64,000 nucleotides of DNA, from contig CM062290.1 of assembly GCA_031216915.1 (NCBI GenBank), positions 260,128,291-260,192,290 on the forward strand. Direction: 5' to 3'. Each line of letters begins with the position of its first letter. The first letter of the stretch is position 1. The position numbers were made by a program, and so were the translations under genes. The notes under the pieces are model-generated. The model saw nothing but the letters and a program-made list of their open reading frames with translations, did not search any database and was not told where the DNA came from. This DNA is from Pictodentalium vernedei (Eukaryota; Mollusca; Scaphopoda; Dentaliida; Dentaliidae). Positions 30,179-39,594 of the stretch are shown piece by piece.

Positions 30179-30410
30179 CGGGAACCCCGGGAAGTGAAGC
30201 AATGCCTGTTCACTGCAGTAAACAGGCTCTGTTTTACTGGTAAAATAGGACCCAGTCACCAATGCTTGGGAGGTGCAAACCCTCTCTAAAATGGGCAACA
30301 TGGCTTGTAAACTCTCACCCCTGGTCTTGGATTGATACTCATGTTGTGGTCATGATTAGCCATTGTGCAAAAATATGTGACCTTAAACACCAGTAAGTAA
30401 ATAAATAATA
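30179..30410 (+). mobile_element. SINE-B, near full-length, with 13-bp target duplication
   Basis: TTATGATCAGATC (30166-30178) and TTATGATTAGATC (30411-30423) flank it with one mismatch. Order: CGGGAACCCCGGGAAGTGAA, a TGTTCACTGCAGTAAACAGG stem, TTACTGGTAAAATAGGACCC, CTCTAAAATGGGCAACATGG, then the tail shared with the tRNA-type SINE (CATGATTAGCCATTGTGCAA, ACACCAGTAAGTAAAT). No A/B box or 5S box is evident in the head, so its origin is unknown. Confidence 0.85.
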
Positions 30411-30520
30411 TTATGATTAGATCACTTGGAAACTTGATATGCTTGTTTGGGGTGATCTCTAGATGGGAACTATCAATTCTCTTCCATTTCTTATCAACCT
30501 ACCTTACAATTGTTTACTAC

Positions 30521-30749
30521 AGGCTTGCACTACAGTGGAAGACCCTAACTCGGATAAAATAGTCTCTATTTTAATCTTTCCCAAGAGATTTGGGAAAGAC
30601 AAGTGGTGTAAAAAACACCACGAAAAAATAAGCCAAAACTGGGCTGAGCGCCATCGGCACACATCCAGTAGGGGACGCTCTTCCCTTAGTACAGTTCCAC
30701 GACTTTCGTTACCCAGTGCACAATGCAGTCATCAATTAATCATTCTTTT
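30521..30749. repeat. Left inverted terminal repeat of the DIRS-like element
   Basis: AGGCTTGCACTACAGTGGAA through ATTAATCATTCTTTT is inverted at 35551-35779 with roughly ten differences. It includes a self-complementary CTTTCCCAAGAGATTTGGGAAAG stem and a GGTGTAAAAAACACC stem. Confidence 0.9.
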
Positions 30750-30923
30750 TTTTGTCCGCGGCGCGTGGAGGATGTGTTGTCGCCATTTGCATTACGAAAC
30801 AGTGTTAATTCAACTCGTTGATAATGGTTTTCCTGTGACTGGAATTATGGATCTGAAGATCGTATAATAACAGGACTGTGTTTTATATATTCTCGTATAT
30901 ATTCTTGTATATTATATATTCTC

Positions 30924-31470
30924 ACGCTGTCGTTTCGGGGCCTCCCGACATGACCACATCTGGTGAGAGTTATCCCCCCTCCGTGGGGGATGTTCAGCTC
31001 CTCCCACACCCGTGGGGGGTGAGGAACGCTGTCGTTTCGGGGCCTCCCAACATGACCATGTCTGGTGAGAGTTATACCCCCTCCATGGTTGTGGGCGAAG
31101 TCGGAAGTGGCTGCCGACCGAACCCTCTGCTGTGTCCTCTCAGCCATTGAGCACAGCAGTTTTATCCCTGCAGGGGTCTGCAGAGGTGTCTGGTAGTGTA
31201 GACATGGGGTATCGGCCTCAGCCTTCCCTGACTTCAACTCGGTGAAGTTGGAAGGGCTGCCGACCGAACCCCCAGGCTGTGTCCTCTCAGCCGTTGAGCA
31301 CAGCAGTTTTATCCTTGCAGGAGACTGCAGGGATGTCTGGTAGTGTAGACATGGGGTATTGGCCTCAGCCTTCCCTGACTTCAACTTGGCGAAGTTGGAA
31401 GGGGCTGCTGGCCGAGCCCTCAACTGTGGTCTCTCAGCCCTCGAGTACCTCAGTTTTTCTCAGTGGATTC
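30924..31470. repeat. Tandem repeats in the leader of the DIRS-like element
   Basis: Two units of ~103 bp (CGCTGTCGTTTCGGGGCCTC at 30924 and 31027) are followed by three units of ~147 bp beginning GAAGTCGGAAG/GAAGTTGGAAG at about 31097, 31243 and 31391 (shared GTAGACATGGGGTATYGGCC). Long frames on both strands here follow the repeats and are not credible proteins. Confidence 0.8.
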
Positions 31471-31756
31471 GGATGTTCATGGTGAGGTCACCATGAGCTC
31501 CGTGGCGTTTCCGTCCATGCACTCTGGTCCCATGGCCAGTTTTGTATGACCAATGCTTTTTGTGTAGCCTGGACGTTCTGTCCCGCAGAGGTCCGCGGCG
31601 ACTCTCCTGAGTTTCCGCTCTGTTGATCCTCGTGGTATGTGATACCCCAATACACATCTGCCTTCAGATGTTTTCGCCTGCAGCCCGTCGCCCCATGTCG
31701 GGTGTATTTGAGGATCGTGATCCTTCGCTGGTAAATGGGTCAGGAGTGAAGCGACT

Positions 31757-32960
31757 TTGTTGGTTCGTTCCCACGTCGTACCGTTCCGACAGTCAGTGAG
31801 CTTAAGGAGGCCCTCTCCTTGCTCACTATGGTTCTGTCCAAGAGCCTTTTTCATTGCTTCCAGCGAGGCTATGAGTGGTTTCCAGGTGCCCCCTGTGTCA
31901 CCGCCTCCCGGGATTGGAAACAGGCCTCTTTCTGATCCCTCTGGTGTGCCTACACCATGGGAGGTGTCAGCTGGTTTGCCCATGATGGGCTATGTGTCTT
32001 CCGACTCATGGGATGAGTCCAACATTCCTGACGTCGAGAGCCAACAGTCCTCTGACTTGGGGGCAGCTCTTGACTTTGTGTTTGGGTTCCTTCCAGGTCT
32101 CAAACTGTCAAACCAGCCGACAGTGTCAGCCCGGCCGCGATCATCGGTCGCAAGCCTACAGCCTGTGGAGCAACCTGCTTCTGGGCGCCTTCGACCGTGC
32201 CTTTCGGTACAGGTGGTTGAAGCATTTACAGCTTTGAACTTTAAGCTGAGTTCCAAGGCTATGAAGACGTCGTTCTTCATCAGGGTCGACACTTTTTTCC
32301 TCTGGTGCGTTATCGTTCTTACGATTTCGCAAGTCCATCAGTCTGCCAGACTTTGACGGTCTTGGATGAGGACTCCAACTCCTAAGCCGGCCATTTTTTC
32401 ATATGGAGACTCTGGAGTCCGTGTTGGGCTTATCGGGAGAGATCACGTCGTCTCTGCTTTGCTGCATATCTGCTCCCAGATGAGTTTGGCGACGAAGAGG
32501 TTTTTGTATTGTGTGTGCTGTTCAAGGCGCTCATGCATCTTCTCACACACATGCCTGTAACACGGCTAGCTTGGAATTCGTTCGCAGGTACTCTGTGCGG
32601 AACACAAGACATTCCCTTCTTGAGGGGCAGTGTGCAGCTCTTCGATCTGCCTCTATCGGCGGGTCCGCAACTATTCCATGGTTCCGCGGCGACGGTCCGG
32701 GATGACTCTCTTTGTCATTCCACTGATCTGCTGCTGCTTAATCAGCTTGATCGGCCTTCTGTTGGAGGTAGGCGCCGTCCAAAGCCTAACAAGTCCCCTT
32801 CTGCTTTCTCAGCGAAGCTAAGGGCTGATTTTGCTGCTGCCACTTCTACTCACTCACAGGGTAGGGTAGGCGTTTGCAGTAGCCACCTCGATTCGTCTCA
32901 AGTTGAGGCATTCCACTCAGTCGAGAGTGCCTCTTCCAACATGAGTCCCTTTCAACGTTA
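31757..32960 (+). pseudogene. Gag-like region of the DIRS-like element
   Basis: The first frame carries SDLGAALDFVFGFLPGLKLS, SSVASLQPVEQPASGR and VQVVEAFTALNFKLSSKAM, the helical gag segment common to DIRS ORF1. After a frameshift near 32290 another frame shows ALLHICSQMSLATKRFL and the next LFKALMHLLTHMPVTRLAW, in the same order as in the family. The C-terminal part is basic and Ser-rich (GGRRRPKPNKSPSAFSAKL), consistent with nucleic-acid binding. Three frames are needed, so it is broken at least twice. Particle-forming function is by family analogy. Confidence 0.65.
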
Positions 32961-33530
32961 CACGTTGGGAACTTTTGATCACGGAGATAGGCAATCTCCT
33001 ATCAAAGGGGGCGATCGAGGTTATCAAGAACTTTCTTTCAGTGGGATTTTATTCCTGCCTGTTCTTGGTGCCGAAGAAGGACAGCCGACTCAGACAGGTT
33101 ATCGATCTGAGTATTCTGACACAGTCTATCATTGCTCCTCAGTTCAGCATGGAGGCATTCAGATCGGTTCGCTGCTCCATTCCCCGGGAATTTTTCCAGT
33201 TCAAGGCCATGCCCTTTGGCCTCGACCTGGATCCTTGGGCCTTCACCTGTCTGATGTCGCACACAGTCCAGGGTGTCTTCTTTGGCTTATCTGGTCGATA
33301 TCCTCCAGAGGCAATCCAATGGTGCTTTTCTGAAGTCTGATGTCGTCACACTGTTGAGCCTACTCACGTCACTAGGGTTCAGAGTCAACGGAGAGAATTT
33401 GGACCTGGTTCCTTCTCTGTCATTTTGTCATCTGGGATGGACTTCATCAGCTCGGAGTCGTCCCCGACTGTTTGGTCTCTGCATTTCGGTGATGGATCTC
33501 ATTCCTCTAGGTCGACTGCATGTCTGACCT
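32960..33530 (+). pseudogene. Reverse transcriptase of the DIRS-like element, internally deleted
   Basis: The frame 32975-33340 shows MITEIGNLLSKGAIEVI, YSCLFLVPKKDSRLRQVIDL and FSMEAFRSVRC, then jumps directly to EFFQFKAMPFGLDLDPWAF. The ~30-residue segment with the first catalytic Asp that normally lies between is missing. In the next frame LAYLVDILQRQSNGAFL occupies the active-site position where Leu-Asp-Asp is expected; here it reads Leu-Val-Asp. TLLSLLTSLGFRVNGENLDL then follows as the thumb entry. Loss of both catalytic sites and a frameshift make it inactive. Confidence 0.82.
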
Positions 33531-33689
33531 CTCCAACACTTTCTGTTCAGTCGTTGGAGGCCGAATGTAGATCCTTTGGTTCTGGTGCTTCTGTTACCGG
33601 AGTCTCTTCCTCGTCACCTTCTCCCCTGACAGATGTCCAGTGGATTATGCAGGGAGTTCCGTTGGACTTCCCCACGTCTGATAGTGTTC

Positions 33690-34090
33690 CAACGCCAGCC
33701 ACCAGCGATCTCAGATGGGGTGTGACGTTGGATCCTCTAGGTCTTTTCCTTCACGGGTCAAGGGACCAGGATCTAGCAGCTCCTCATGTCAACCAGAAGG
33801 AGCTTCTTCCTCTTCTTCTGAGTTTCCGGCAGTGGATCCCCCACTTTTCGAATTGTCAGGTACTTCTGTGGTCTGACAATTCTACGGTGGTTGTTTACAT
33901 TCGGAACCAGGGTGGCACGCACTATTTTCCCATGTATGAATTGGTTCAGGATCTTCTACTGCTCGGTCAGGATGTCAACGCCGGAGTGGTGGTTCGTCAC
34001 TTTCCTGGTCGTCTGAACTTCCTAGCCGACTCCCTGTACCGACGGGGCACGTTATTTTCCGAGTGGATGCTCCACATGGCGCTGTTCATA
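33690..34090 (+). pseudogene. RNase H domain of the DIRS-like element
   Basis: This is the best-preserved domain and lies within one long frame (33425-34474). SDLRWGVTLDPLGLFLHG is the N-terminal strand, with the usual Thr-Asp-Ala-Ser changed. APHVNQKELLPLLLSFRQW carries the Glu of the active site. VLLWSDNSTVVVYIRNQGG has the Asp-Asn-Ser strand. VVRHFPGRLNFLADSLYRRG holds the closing His and the Ala-Asp. It is fused downstream of RT as in all DIRS-like elements. Confidence 0.85.
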
Positions 34091-34099
34091 TCTCTTTGC

Positions 34100-34490
34100 G
34101 ACTCGTTGGAACCATCAGGTGGACACTTTCGTGTCCCCGTGTCCAGATGCTCTGGCTTTTGCCGTGGACGCTCTGTCCATCCTTTGGAACGGTCTTGTCG
34201 GCTACGCCTTCCTGTCGGTTCCGATTCTGCCTCTGGTTCTAGCCCCGATACGAACCTGCAGTTGTCGAATCCTTTCGATCGCACCCCTGTCGCCTCAGTG
34301 GGTGTGGATCAATCTGCTCCACTCTCTGTTAGCGGCGGTTCCGGCATGTCTCCCTCTATGTCGCGACTTTCTTTGCCAAGGTCGCCCGAGGAGGTTTCAA
34401 GTCGACCCGACTTCATTGTACCTTCGCGCATGTCTTTTATCGGGTCCTGTCTTCTCCGTAGTGTTTGTTTTTGAGATGAGCAGTGGAGTT
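34100..34490 (+). pseudogene. Methyltransferase-like (Dam-type) region between RNase H and recombinase
   Basis: The frame from 34119 reads TFVSPCPDALAFAVDALSIL, WNGLVGYAFLSVPILPLVL, CRILSIAPLSPQWVWINLLH and ends with a Leu-rich tail. DIRS elements carry a domain of this pattern (Asp-Ala-Leu-Ser, Trp, Gly, Tyr-Ala, Pro-x-x-Leu-x-x-x-Val-Leu, then Ile-Ala-Pro-x-Trp) after RNase H, described as related to phage Dam N6-adenine methyltransferases. The Asn/Asp-Pro-Pro-Tyr/Phe motif is not intact (FLSVPI), so activity is not expected. Confidence 0.55.
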
Positions 34491-34499
34491 GCTTTTCTT

Positions 34500-35090
34500 C
34501 TTCAAGGAGGCACTCACTCCACTGGTTTAGCCTCTGCGGCTAAGTGGAAGGTTCTTCTGTCGATCACTCTGTTGCTTCTGTCACTCCTTCGATCACACAG
34601 ATTGCGGAGTTTCTGGTATATGTTTGATTCTAGGGGTCTCCAGCAATGGATACAAGTCCATGCTTCGGAGACCTGTTTCATATGTGGGACAGCGTCGTAT
34701 CGGCACTCATCCTTGCCTCTCCAAGCTTGTTCTGCACTTTTCCTTGAAAAGGCCTTGGACTTTGCAGTTTATTCCAAGATGGACACTTTCTTGGGTGCTG
34801 CTATGCTTGGGGGGGGGGGAGGGGGCGTTCGCACCTTTATCCCGGGTGGATATGCGTTTTCTCACATGTCAGATCTCTCCTGAATCCATTTCTCGATGGA
34901 TTTGTCTTGATATTCGTGCAGTTTCCGCTCGTCTAGCGACTGGCGATTGTATTACCAATCATTTTTCTGCCACAAGGTGCGTGCATTGTCTACCTCTCGG
35001 GGCTTATACTAACTCTGTCAGGTTGTCGGATGTTATGCTGGCAGCCTACTGGAGAAGTGCTACCTTCTCCACTTATCTGTGACAGTTGCA
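34500..35090 (+). pseudogene. Tyrosine recombinase of the DIRS-like element, internally deleted
   Basis: Frame 34624 gives GYKSMLRRPVSYVGQRRIG, THPCLSKLVLHFSLKRPW and TLQFIPRWTLSWVLLCL, the core-binding domain. It then runs via a G-rich tract (34810-34822) to LSRVDMRFLTCQISPESISR, where the segment with the first catalytic Arg is missing. HKVRALSTSRG (the HxxR motif, codons from 34971) is in a neighbouring frame, and VRLSDVMLAAYWRSATFSTY marks the end with the conserved Trp and the Tyr near the nucleophile position. Deletion and frameshifts inactivate it. Confidence 0.7.
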
Positions 35091-35378
35091 GGAGCAGGCA
35101 GAGGACCTTTGTTCTAGGGGCCCTTTTTCTTCTGCTCAGGCAGTTGTCTATCCCAGCCATTCAGCTTCTTACAAGGTCAGTTCCAGCTCCGTGCTGTTAC
35201 TGCCCTTTCTGTCTGTGCATCGCACATCACCATACACCTCATCTCTCATTGTCTTTTACTAATGTTTGTGATGCTATGGTTTGATAGGCCTGGGGAACTC
35301 TTCCTCTGTCCATGGTTCCAGTGCAATTGAGTTATGTGTGGGTTGGTTATGTGATTCCCTCCATCCTTTTGTCTATTC

Positions 35379-35475
35379 AGCCTGTAGTAAACAATTGTAA
35401 GGTAGGTTGATAAGAAATATAAATTTTATAGTAAATTTACTTTCTTATTATACCTACCGCAATTGTTTACATGGA
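35379..35475. repeat. Internal complementary region of the DIRS-like element
   Basis: 35379-35418 is the exact 40-nt reverse complement of the left terminus 30486-30525 (AGCCTGTAGTAAACAATTGT..). The region continues as an imperfect palindrome, GTAAACAATTG..GGTAGG facing CCTACCGCAATTGTTTAC (to 35475). In DIRS elements such a block templates restoration of the outer ends during circle formation. The matching half for the right terminus is not recognisable. Confidence 0.8.
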
Positions 35476-35550
35476 GGCCCACCCATCTTCTTATTCGGGT
35501 AAGAATCCTTCCTCCCCCGCTGATCACATAACTCCTATGTTGGCAGACTC

Positions 35551-35779
35551 AAAAGAATGATTAATTGATGACTGCATTGCGCACTGGTTAATGGAAGTCG
35601 TGGAACTGTACTATGGGAAGAGCATCCCCTACTGGGTGTGCGCCGATGGTGCTCGGCCCAGTTTTGGCTTATTTTTTCGTGGTGTTTTTTACACCACTTT
35701 TCTTTCCCAAATCTCTTGGGAAAGATTAAAATAGAGAGTATTTTATCCAAGTTAGAGTCCTCCACTGTAGTGCAAGCCT
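35551..35779. repeat. Right inverted terminal repeat of the DIRS-like element
   Basis: AAAAGAATGATTAATTGATG through CCACTGTAGTGCAAGCCT is the inverse of 30521-30749. Array-unit sequence resumes immediately after (TGCTACTAGCAATGACC). Confidence 0.9.
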
Positions 35780-36406
35780 TGCTACTAGCAATGACCTTCC
35801 AACTTATGCATTTGTGCATTAACATCTGCCCTTGCACACCTCAGAGGGCGCTTTCATTTTGAAACTTGGTATGGATATTCAGGGTGACCAGGATAAGAGC
35901 TATCAATTTTCTTTAAATTTCCATCAAAAACTGTTGCTGTTAGCAACAACCTTTGAATTTATTGTATTTGTGCATCAACATTCTTCTTTGACATGGCCTA
36001 CTGGGCACATTTATCATTGGATTGTTTTTGAACTTGGTGTGCTCATTAGGCGAGACCTCTAGATAAGAACTATCAATTAGCATTCATTTCTGTGAAACAA
36101 TTTGCTATTTACATGACCTTTAAACTTACTGCATTTGTGTATCACCATTCTTCCTTTAGCCAGCCTTACAGTTTACATTTAAAAATGCATGGATTGCTCT
36201 GACGTTGTGCACATGCAATACTGTTACGTTGAAGTTTCAACAAATAACAATGGGACTAGTGTTCTTCAGTTTTGCCATTTCACTTATAACTTACCAAGTT
36301 CAAGTCCCAAGTTGAGCTACAGTGTCTTTGACACTTTCATTGGAATTCACTTTAAAAAAATTTCCACAATCCTGTATGAGTATTTCCATTAGTTCCGTGA
36401 ATCCTG

Positions 36407-36490
36407 CACCCTATGTAACAAGTAACCAACTAACTCTGTGCATTTTACAGCTTTAGTCAGTGTAAATTTTCATATAGAGTGTGATGAGGC
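36407..36490. repeat. Fragment shared with 19229-19320
   Basis: CCTATGTAACAAGTAACCAA and GTAAATTTTCATATAGAGTG correspond to CCTTTTGTAACATGTAACCA and GTATATTTTCATGTAGTGTG. Part of the CTGTGCATTGCACAG repeat group. Confidence 0.5.
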
Positions 36491-36496
36491 AGTTAC

Positions 36497-36776
36497 CTCG
36501 ATTCGGATTCCCACGTTGTGTCCTTGGGCAAGGTGCTTAACCCAGATTGTCCACATGGGGGCATGATGATGCCGTGTATTAAGTCGCACTGCATATCGAT
36601 GGTGTGCATATCTTCAACCAATCTTACCCTGCCTGTGCTTCAGTGCGGAGTTACGATGTTGGGCATCTGGCAGCTGCTCGTCGGCTTCTCCGGCTTCCTC
36701 TACCCGTAAAACTGTCACCGACACAATATGACCTTGGCTGTTAAAGTGGCATTAAACCCTAATAAATAAATAAATA
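36497..36776 (+). mobile_element. 5'-truncated SINE, 5S-SINE-type body
   Basis: CACGTTGTGTCCTTGGGCAA, CTTAACCCAGATTGTCCACA and CTTCAACCAATCTTACCCTG match the body of the 5S-headed SINE at 55044-55450 rather than the tRNA-type copies. The 5S part is lost. The tail differs slightly (GCATTAAACCCTAATAAATA). Confidence 0.7.
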
Positions 36777-36779
36777 ATA

Positions 36780-36872
36780 AGGCATTTTTTTATAGCCCGA
36801 AAGTGTGATTAACCCAATGCAATGCACAGGGTTAGTCACACTTTCTTGTTATATAAAATTTTCATTATTAAC
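36780..36872. repeat. CTGTGCATTGCACAG hairpin repeat, second copy
   Basis: GAAAGTGTGATTAACCC faces GGGTTAGTCACACTTTC around AATGCAATGCACA; same family as 20095-20330. Confidence 0.65.
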
Positions 36873-37531
36873 CAAGTTTAGCCACATGATCAATCCCTAT
36901 CACAGTTTTAACATTTCTATTTATATACTTTACGAGTTGTTTGCACAAAAGGGGCCAGCACTAAAGTGGATCCAGTGAAACCGCCTACAAAAATTTTCAT
37001 GCGCACTAAGAAGCCAGGCTCAGGTTTAATACTTTGAATTTAAAGCTCAATGGAAAATATGTAGTTATAAAAACTTTCAAAACATTGTGTTGAAAAATAC
37101 AATTTCAAAGCCTTTACGCACATCTGTATATTCTATCCTATTGTTTTGAATCATAAACCCCAGAAGCTTAACTGAAATAGTGAAAAAATGTGGTTTTAGT
37201 GGATAACTTTGCAACCAGATACAAATCTAAAACCTTTATTCACATTTGCAAACACTACAATGCTCATGTGATGTCCATGACATTCATATATCTTTTGGAG
37301 GAGATTTTATCGATGCAAAATAAAAAGTTGAGCATCTTTGTGCTGAACACTGGACAAACATTCCATAATTTCTTTGTTTACATTTTAGGTATTGTATTCA
37401 ATTTTTTAATCTCTTCTGTCATACAATAAACAAGTTGTTACAACAGTTAACATATTCTATCTCATTTATGAGACCAGTTTAACCAGTCAACAAATACATC
37501 ATTTTAATTTAGGCATGAATGTCCAGCACTG
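36873..37531. other. No feature recognised
   Basis: AT-rich. A 79-codon plus frame (37190-37429) has no motif. Confidence 0.45.
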
Positions 37532-37542
37532 TTGAGCACAAT

Positions 37543-37997
37543 CCCCTGTGGGAACTCTCCGGAAAGTGTGAAGCATTGCTTATTTACTGTGATAAACAAA
37601 CTCTGCTTCATTGGTAAAATAGGACCCAGTAAAGTCGTTTAACCCTTATGGGAATGGAGATTTTCATTCATTCTCACTGTACTTTGAAAGTCCACCTTCA
37701 GTGACTTTGCTGTTGTTTCTAGTCAAGTCAGGGCTGCCTAAAGAGGCAGCCAAGACTTGCCTAGAAACAACTGACGAGATACTTAGAAAACGAGTTTTGA
37801 GTTGACTCAAACAATGCATGTTGGGCACCTTTTTCTTTGCAGTAAAAAAGTTTTCAAAGTCAGAATTAGGCCCCTTAAGTGTTAAAATTGGCAGCATGGG
37901 TGTATACAATTGGCTGGACTTGACTTTATATCCATGTTGCATTCACACTTATCCATTGTGCAGAAATATGTTACCTTAAACACCAGTCAATAATAAA
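37543..37997 (+). mobile_element. SINE-B copy with 11-bp target duplication, split by a TTAA element
   Basis: TTGAGCACAAT flanks it at 37532-37542 and 37998-38008. The head (TGGGAACTCTCCGGAAAGTG, ATTGGTAAAATAGGACCCAG) and tail (TGTTACCTTAAACACCAGTC) sit on either side of the TTAA element 37639-37885. Confidence 0.8.
37639..37885. mobile_element. TTAA hairpin MITE inserted in SINE-B
   Basis: TTAACCCTTATGGG at the left and CCCCTTAAGTGTTAA at the right, central hairpin GTTGTTTCTAGTCAAGTC..GACTTGCCTAGAAACAAC around GGCTGCCTAAAGAGGCAGCC. Ends differ from the CCCTTTACCC family. Confidence 0.65.
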
Positions 37998-38111
37998 TTG
38001 AGCACAATTTTAGCACTTTCATGGGTCATCCATCTGTGTTTTTATCAGTCCCGTATACCCTGATAACAAAACACAGAAATTTCAAAGGGCAAATTTTTCC
38101 CACATTGTGAC

Positions 38112-38390
38112 TAGGAATTTAACCAACTGAATCTTGTTTGACAGAGCTCTGCCTCACTGAGCTCTCTCAAAGAAGATTGAATTGGTTAAATTCCTGGACG
38201 CAGTAATGGCCAAAAAAGTTTGGCTTGAAATTTTGATATTTCAACATCAGTGTGTAGAGGATTAAAATTGATTGTCATATTTCGTCCCTTGAATGGAACA
38301 AGGTGTCCGCTTTAGCTTTGCAGATGTCACCTTGTTCCACTCAGGGGATGATTTGTTCTTTGCTGCCATACATTGTATCTTTTTTGTGGA
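38112..38390. repeat. Two adjacent hairpins of MITE type
   Basis: AGGAATTTAACCAA..TTGGTTAAATTCCT (38112-38194) encloses an inner GAGCTC-rich stem. A second hairpin, TCGTCCCTTGAATGGAACAA..TTGTTCCACTCAGGGGATGA, lies at 38283-38348 and has the same kind of centre as the MITE at 15444-15619. Outer ends are unclear. Confidence 0.55.
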
Positions 38391-39213
38391 AACAGCACAA
38401 CACAGATGCTTTGAAGTATAGAAAAAATGACCTGAATGTTTCTAAAAGTGATTTATATTTGAAATAATTTTTTATTTTTACAACTTGCCAAAATTTAATT
38501 AGCTTTACAGAAGATAATGAGACAAAATATAAAGACCGCTTGTTACAATAAATTCTTATTTTTACAAGTTACCATTTGGATAAGCCAATTGTCATATAAA
38601 CAGCAAAACAGATGTGAGTTGACTTCTAAAGGTTAAAATGATATTCAGTAATTCACATAGTATAATAAAAATTGGCATAGGTCTGATTACTTGAAATGTG
38701 GAGACTATAATAAAAAAAAGTGCCAATATTTCGAAGAGTTGTTGAATGGATGGGAGTTCCTTGATTAATTACATGGTTCTCAAAAAGAGAATTACTGGTA
38801 GCACTGAATGCATCAACTATTGTCTATCGTCAACCACGCAAAAATGTCAGGAACTATGAATTATGAAAACACACGATAGAAATAAATTGAAGCTTCTGAT
38901 GAAACAAGTGTGATACCAGAGTGTTTCAGGAAAAGTCTCATCCATTTGTGCTAATACAAAGAGTTCTTCAGAGATCATACTGCTTGTAATAAGTTGACTG
39001 TTCTGCTTTCCGAAGTCATGGAGTTTCATTGACTGGATTACTATGATTATGTGACTTCAGTTTCTTACTTAATAAGCTTTGTGATTTGGTTAAATACTTG
39101 TAGAGGTTTAGGTTTCTCATCTTGTTAAATTAGAGAGCAGTAAGTGAAATGAGTGACCATCAGGGTGCAAGGAAGGATTAACTCTGTTCACACCAAATGC
39201 AGTTTTTCAAACC
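38391..39213. other. No feature recognised
   Basis: AT-rich sequence without repeats shared with this window or coding signal. Confidence 0.45.
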
Positions 39214-39226
39214 ATTAGCAGCACTG

Positions 39227-39573
39227 GGAGCATGGTGACTCTGTAGGTAGAGGTGCAGGCTGCAATCCGAGAGGTCCTCGGTTCGAATCCCACCTGCAGC
39301 AACTGCGTTGTGTCCTTGGGCAAGACACTTCATCTCCATTGCCTGCGTGCGGGCACGGTGGCGTTGTGTACTAAGGCGTACTGCACGTTGATGGTGCACT
39401 TGTCTTCAACCAATGCTAACCCTGCTTGTGTGGAGTTAGTATGTTGGAGAACTGAAGTTGTTCGCCGTTGCTCGGTGGTTCTCTCCGGGTACTCCGGCTT
39501 CCTCCACCTGTAAAACTGTCACGGTCATGATTAGCCATTGTGCATAAATATATGACCTTAAACACCAATAAAT
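39227..39573 (+). mobile_element. tRNA-derived SINE with perfect 13-bp target duplication
   Basis: ATTAGCAGCACTG flanks it at 39214-39226 and 39574-39586. B box GGTTCGAATCC is perfect. The A-box region (TGACTCTGTAGG) is altered, so transcription is doubtful. Body and tail match 27661-28020. Confidence 0.9.
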
Positions 39574-39594
39574 ATTAGCAGCACTGTTTATTAC

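Larger units (their letters stand above)
30490..35779 (+). mobile_element. DIRS-like tyrosine-recombinase retrotransposon, 5.3 kb, inactivated
   Basis: Inverted terminal repeats (30521-30749 and 35551-35779), a 40-nt perfect complement of the left terminus just upstream of the right repeat (35379-35418), and gag, RT, RNase H, methyltransferase-like and tyrosine-recombinase remnants in DIRS order. The coding part (30.9-35.3 kb) is visibly GC-richer than its surroundings. Frameshifts, a deleted RT active-site segment and a deleted recombinase segment inactivate it. No target duplication is visible, as expected for recombinase-mediated integration. Confidence 0.85.
30042..36340 (+). mobile_element. 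TTTTTAGCTCAACTTG tandem-array element, split by SINE-B and a DIRS-like element
   Basis: Head TTTTTAGCTCAACTTGATGA; 3' end CAAGTTGAGCTACAGTGTCT with hairpin GTGTCTTTGACAC and TTTCAT, the same end as at 44303 and 44970. Surviving units lie at 30425-30489 and 35780-36320 (AACTATCAATT, TAGCAACAACCTTTGAATTT, TTTGTGCATCAACATTCTTC; ~150-180 bp). Joining the left flank to the right flank across the DIRS-like insertion recreates the order seen in the following unit, which fixes the insertion point. Confidence 0.7.

Noticed and set aside
30845..31423. 192-codon minus-strand frame in the DIRS leader
   Set aside because: It lies antisense to the element and is made of the 103-bp and 147-bp repeats.
31477..31983. 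168-codon minus-strand frame
   Set aside because: Antisense shadow of the GC-rich gag region; no motif.
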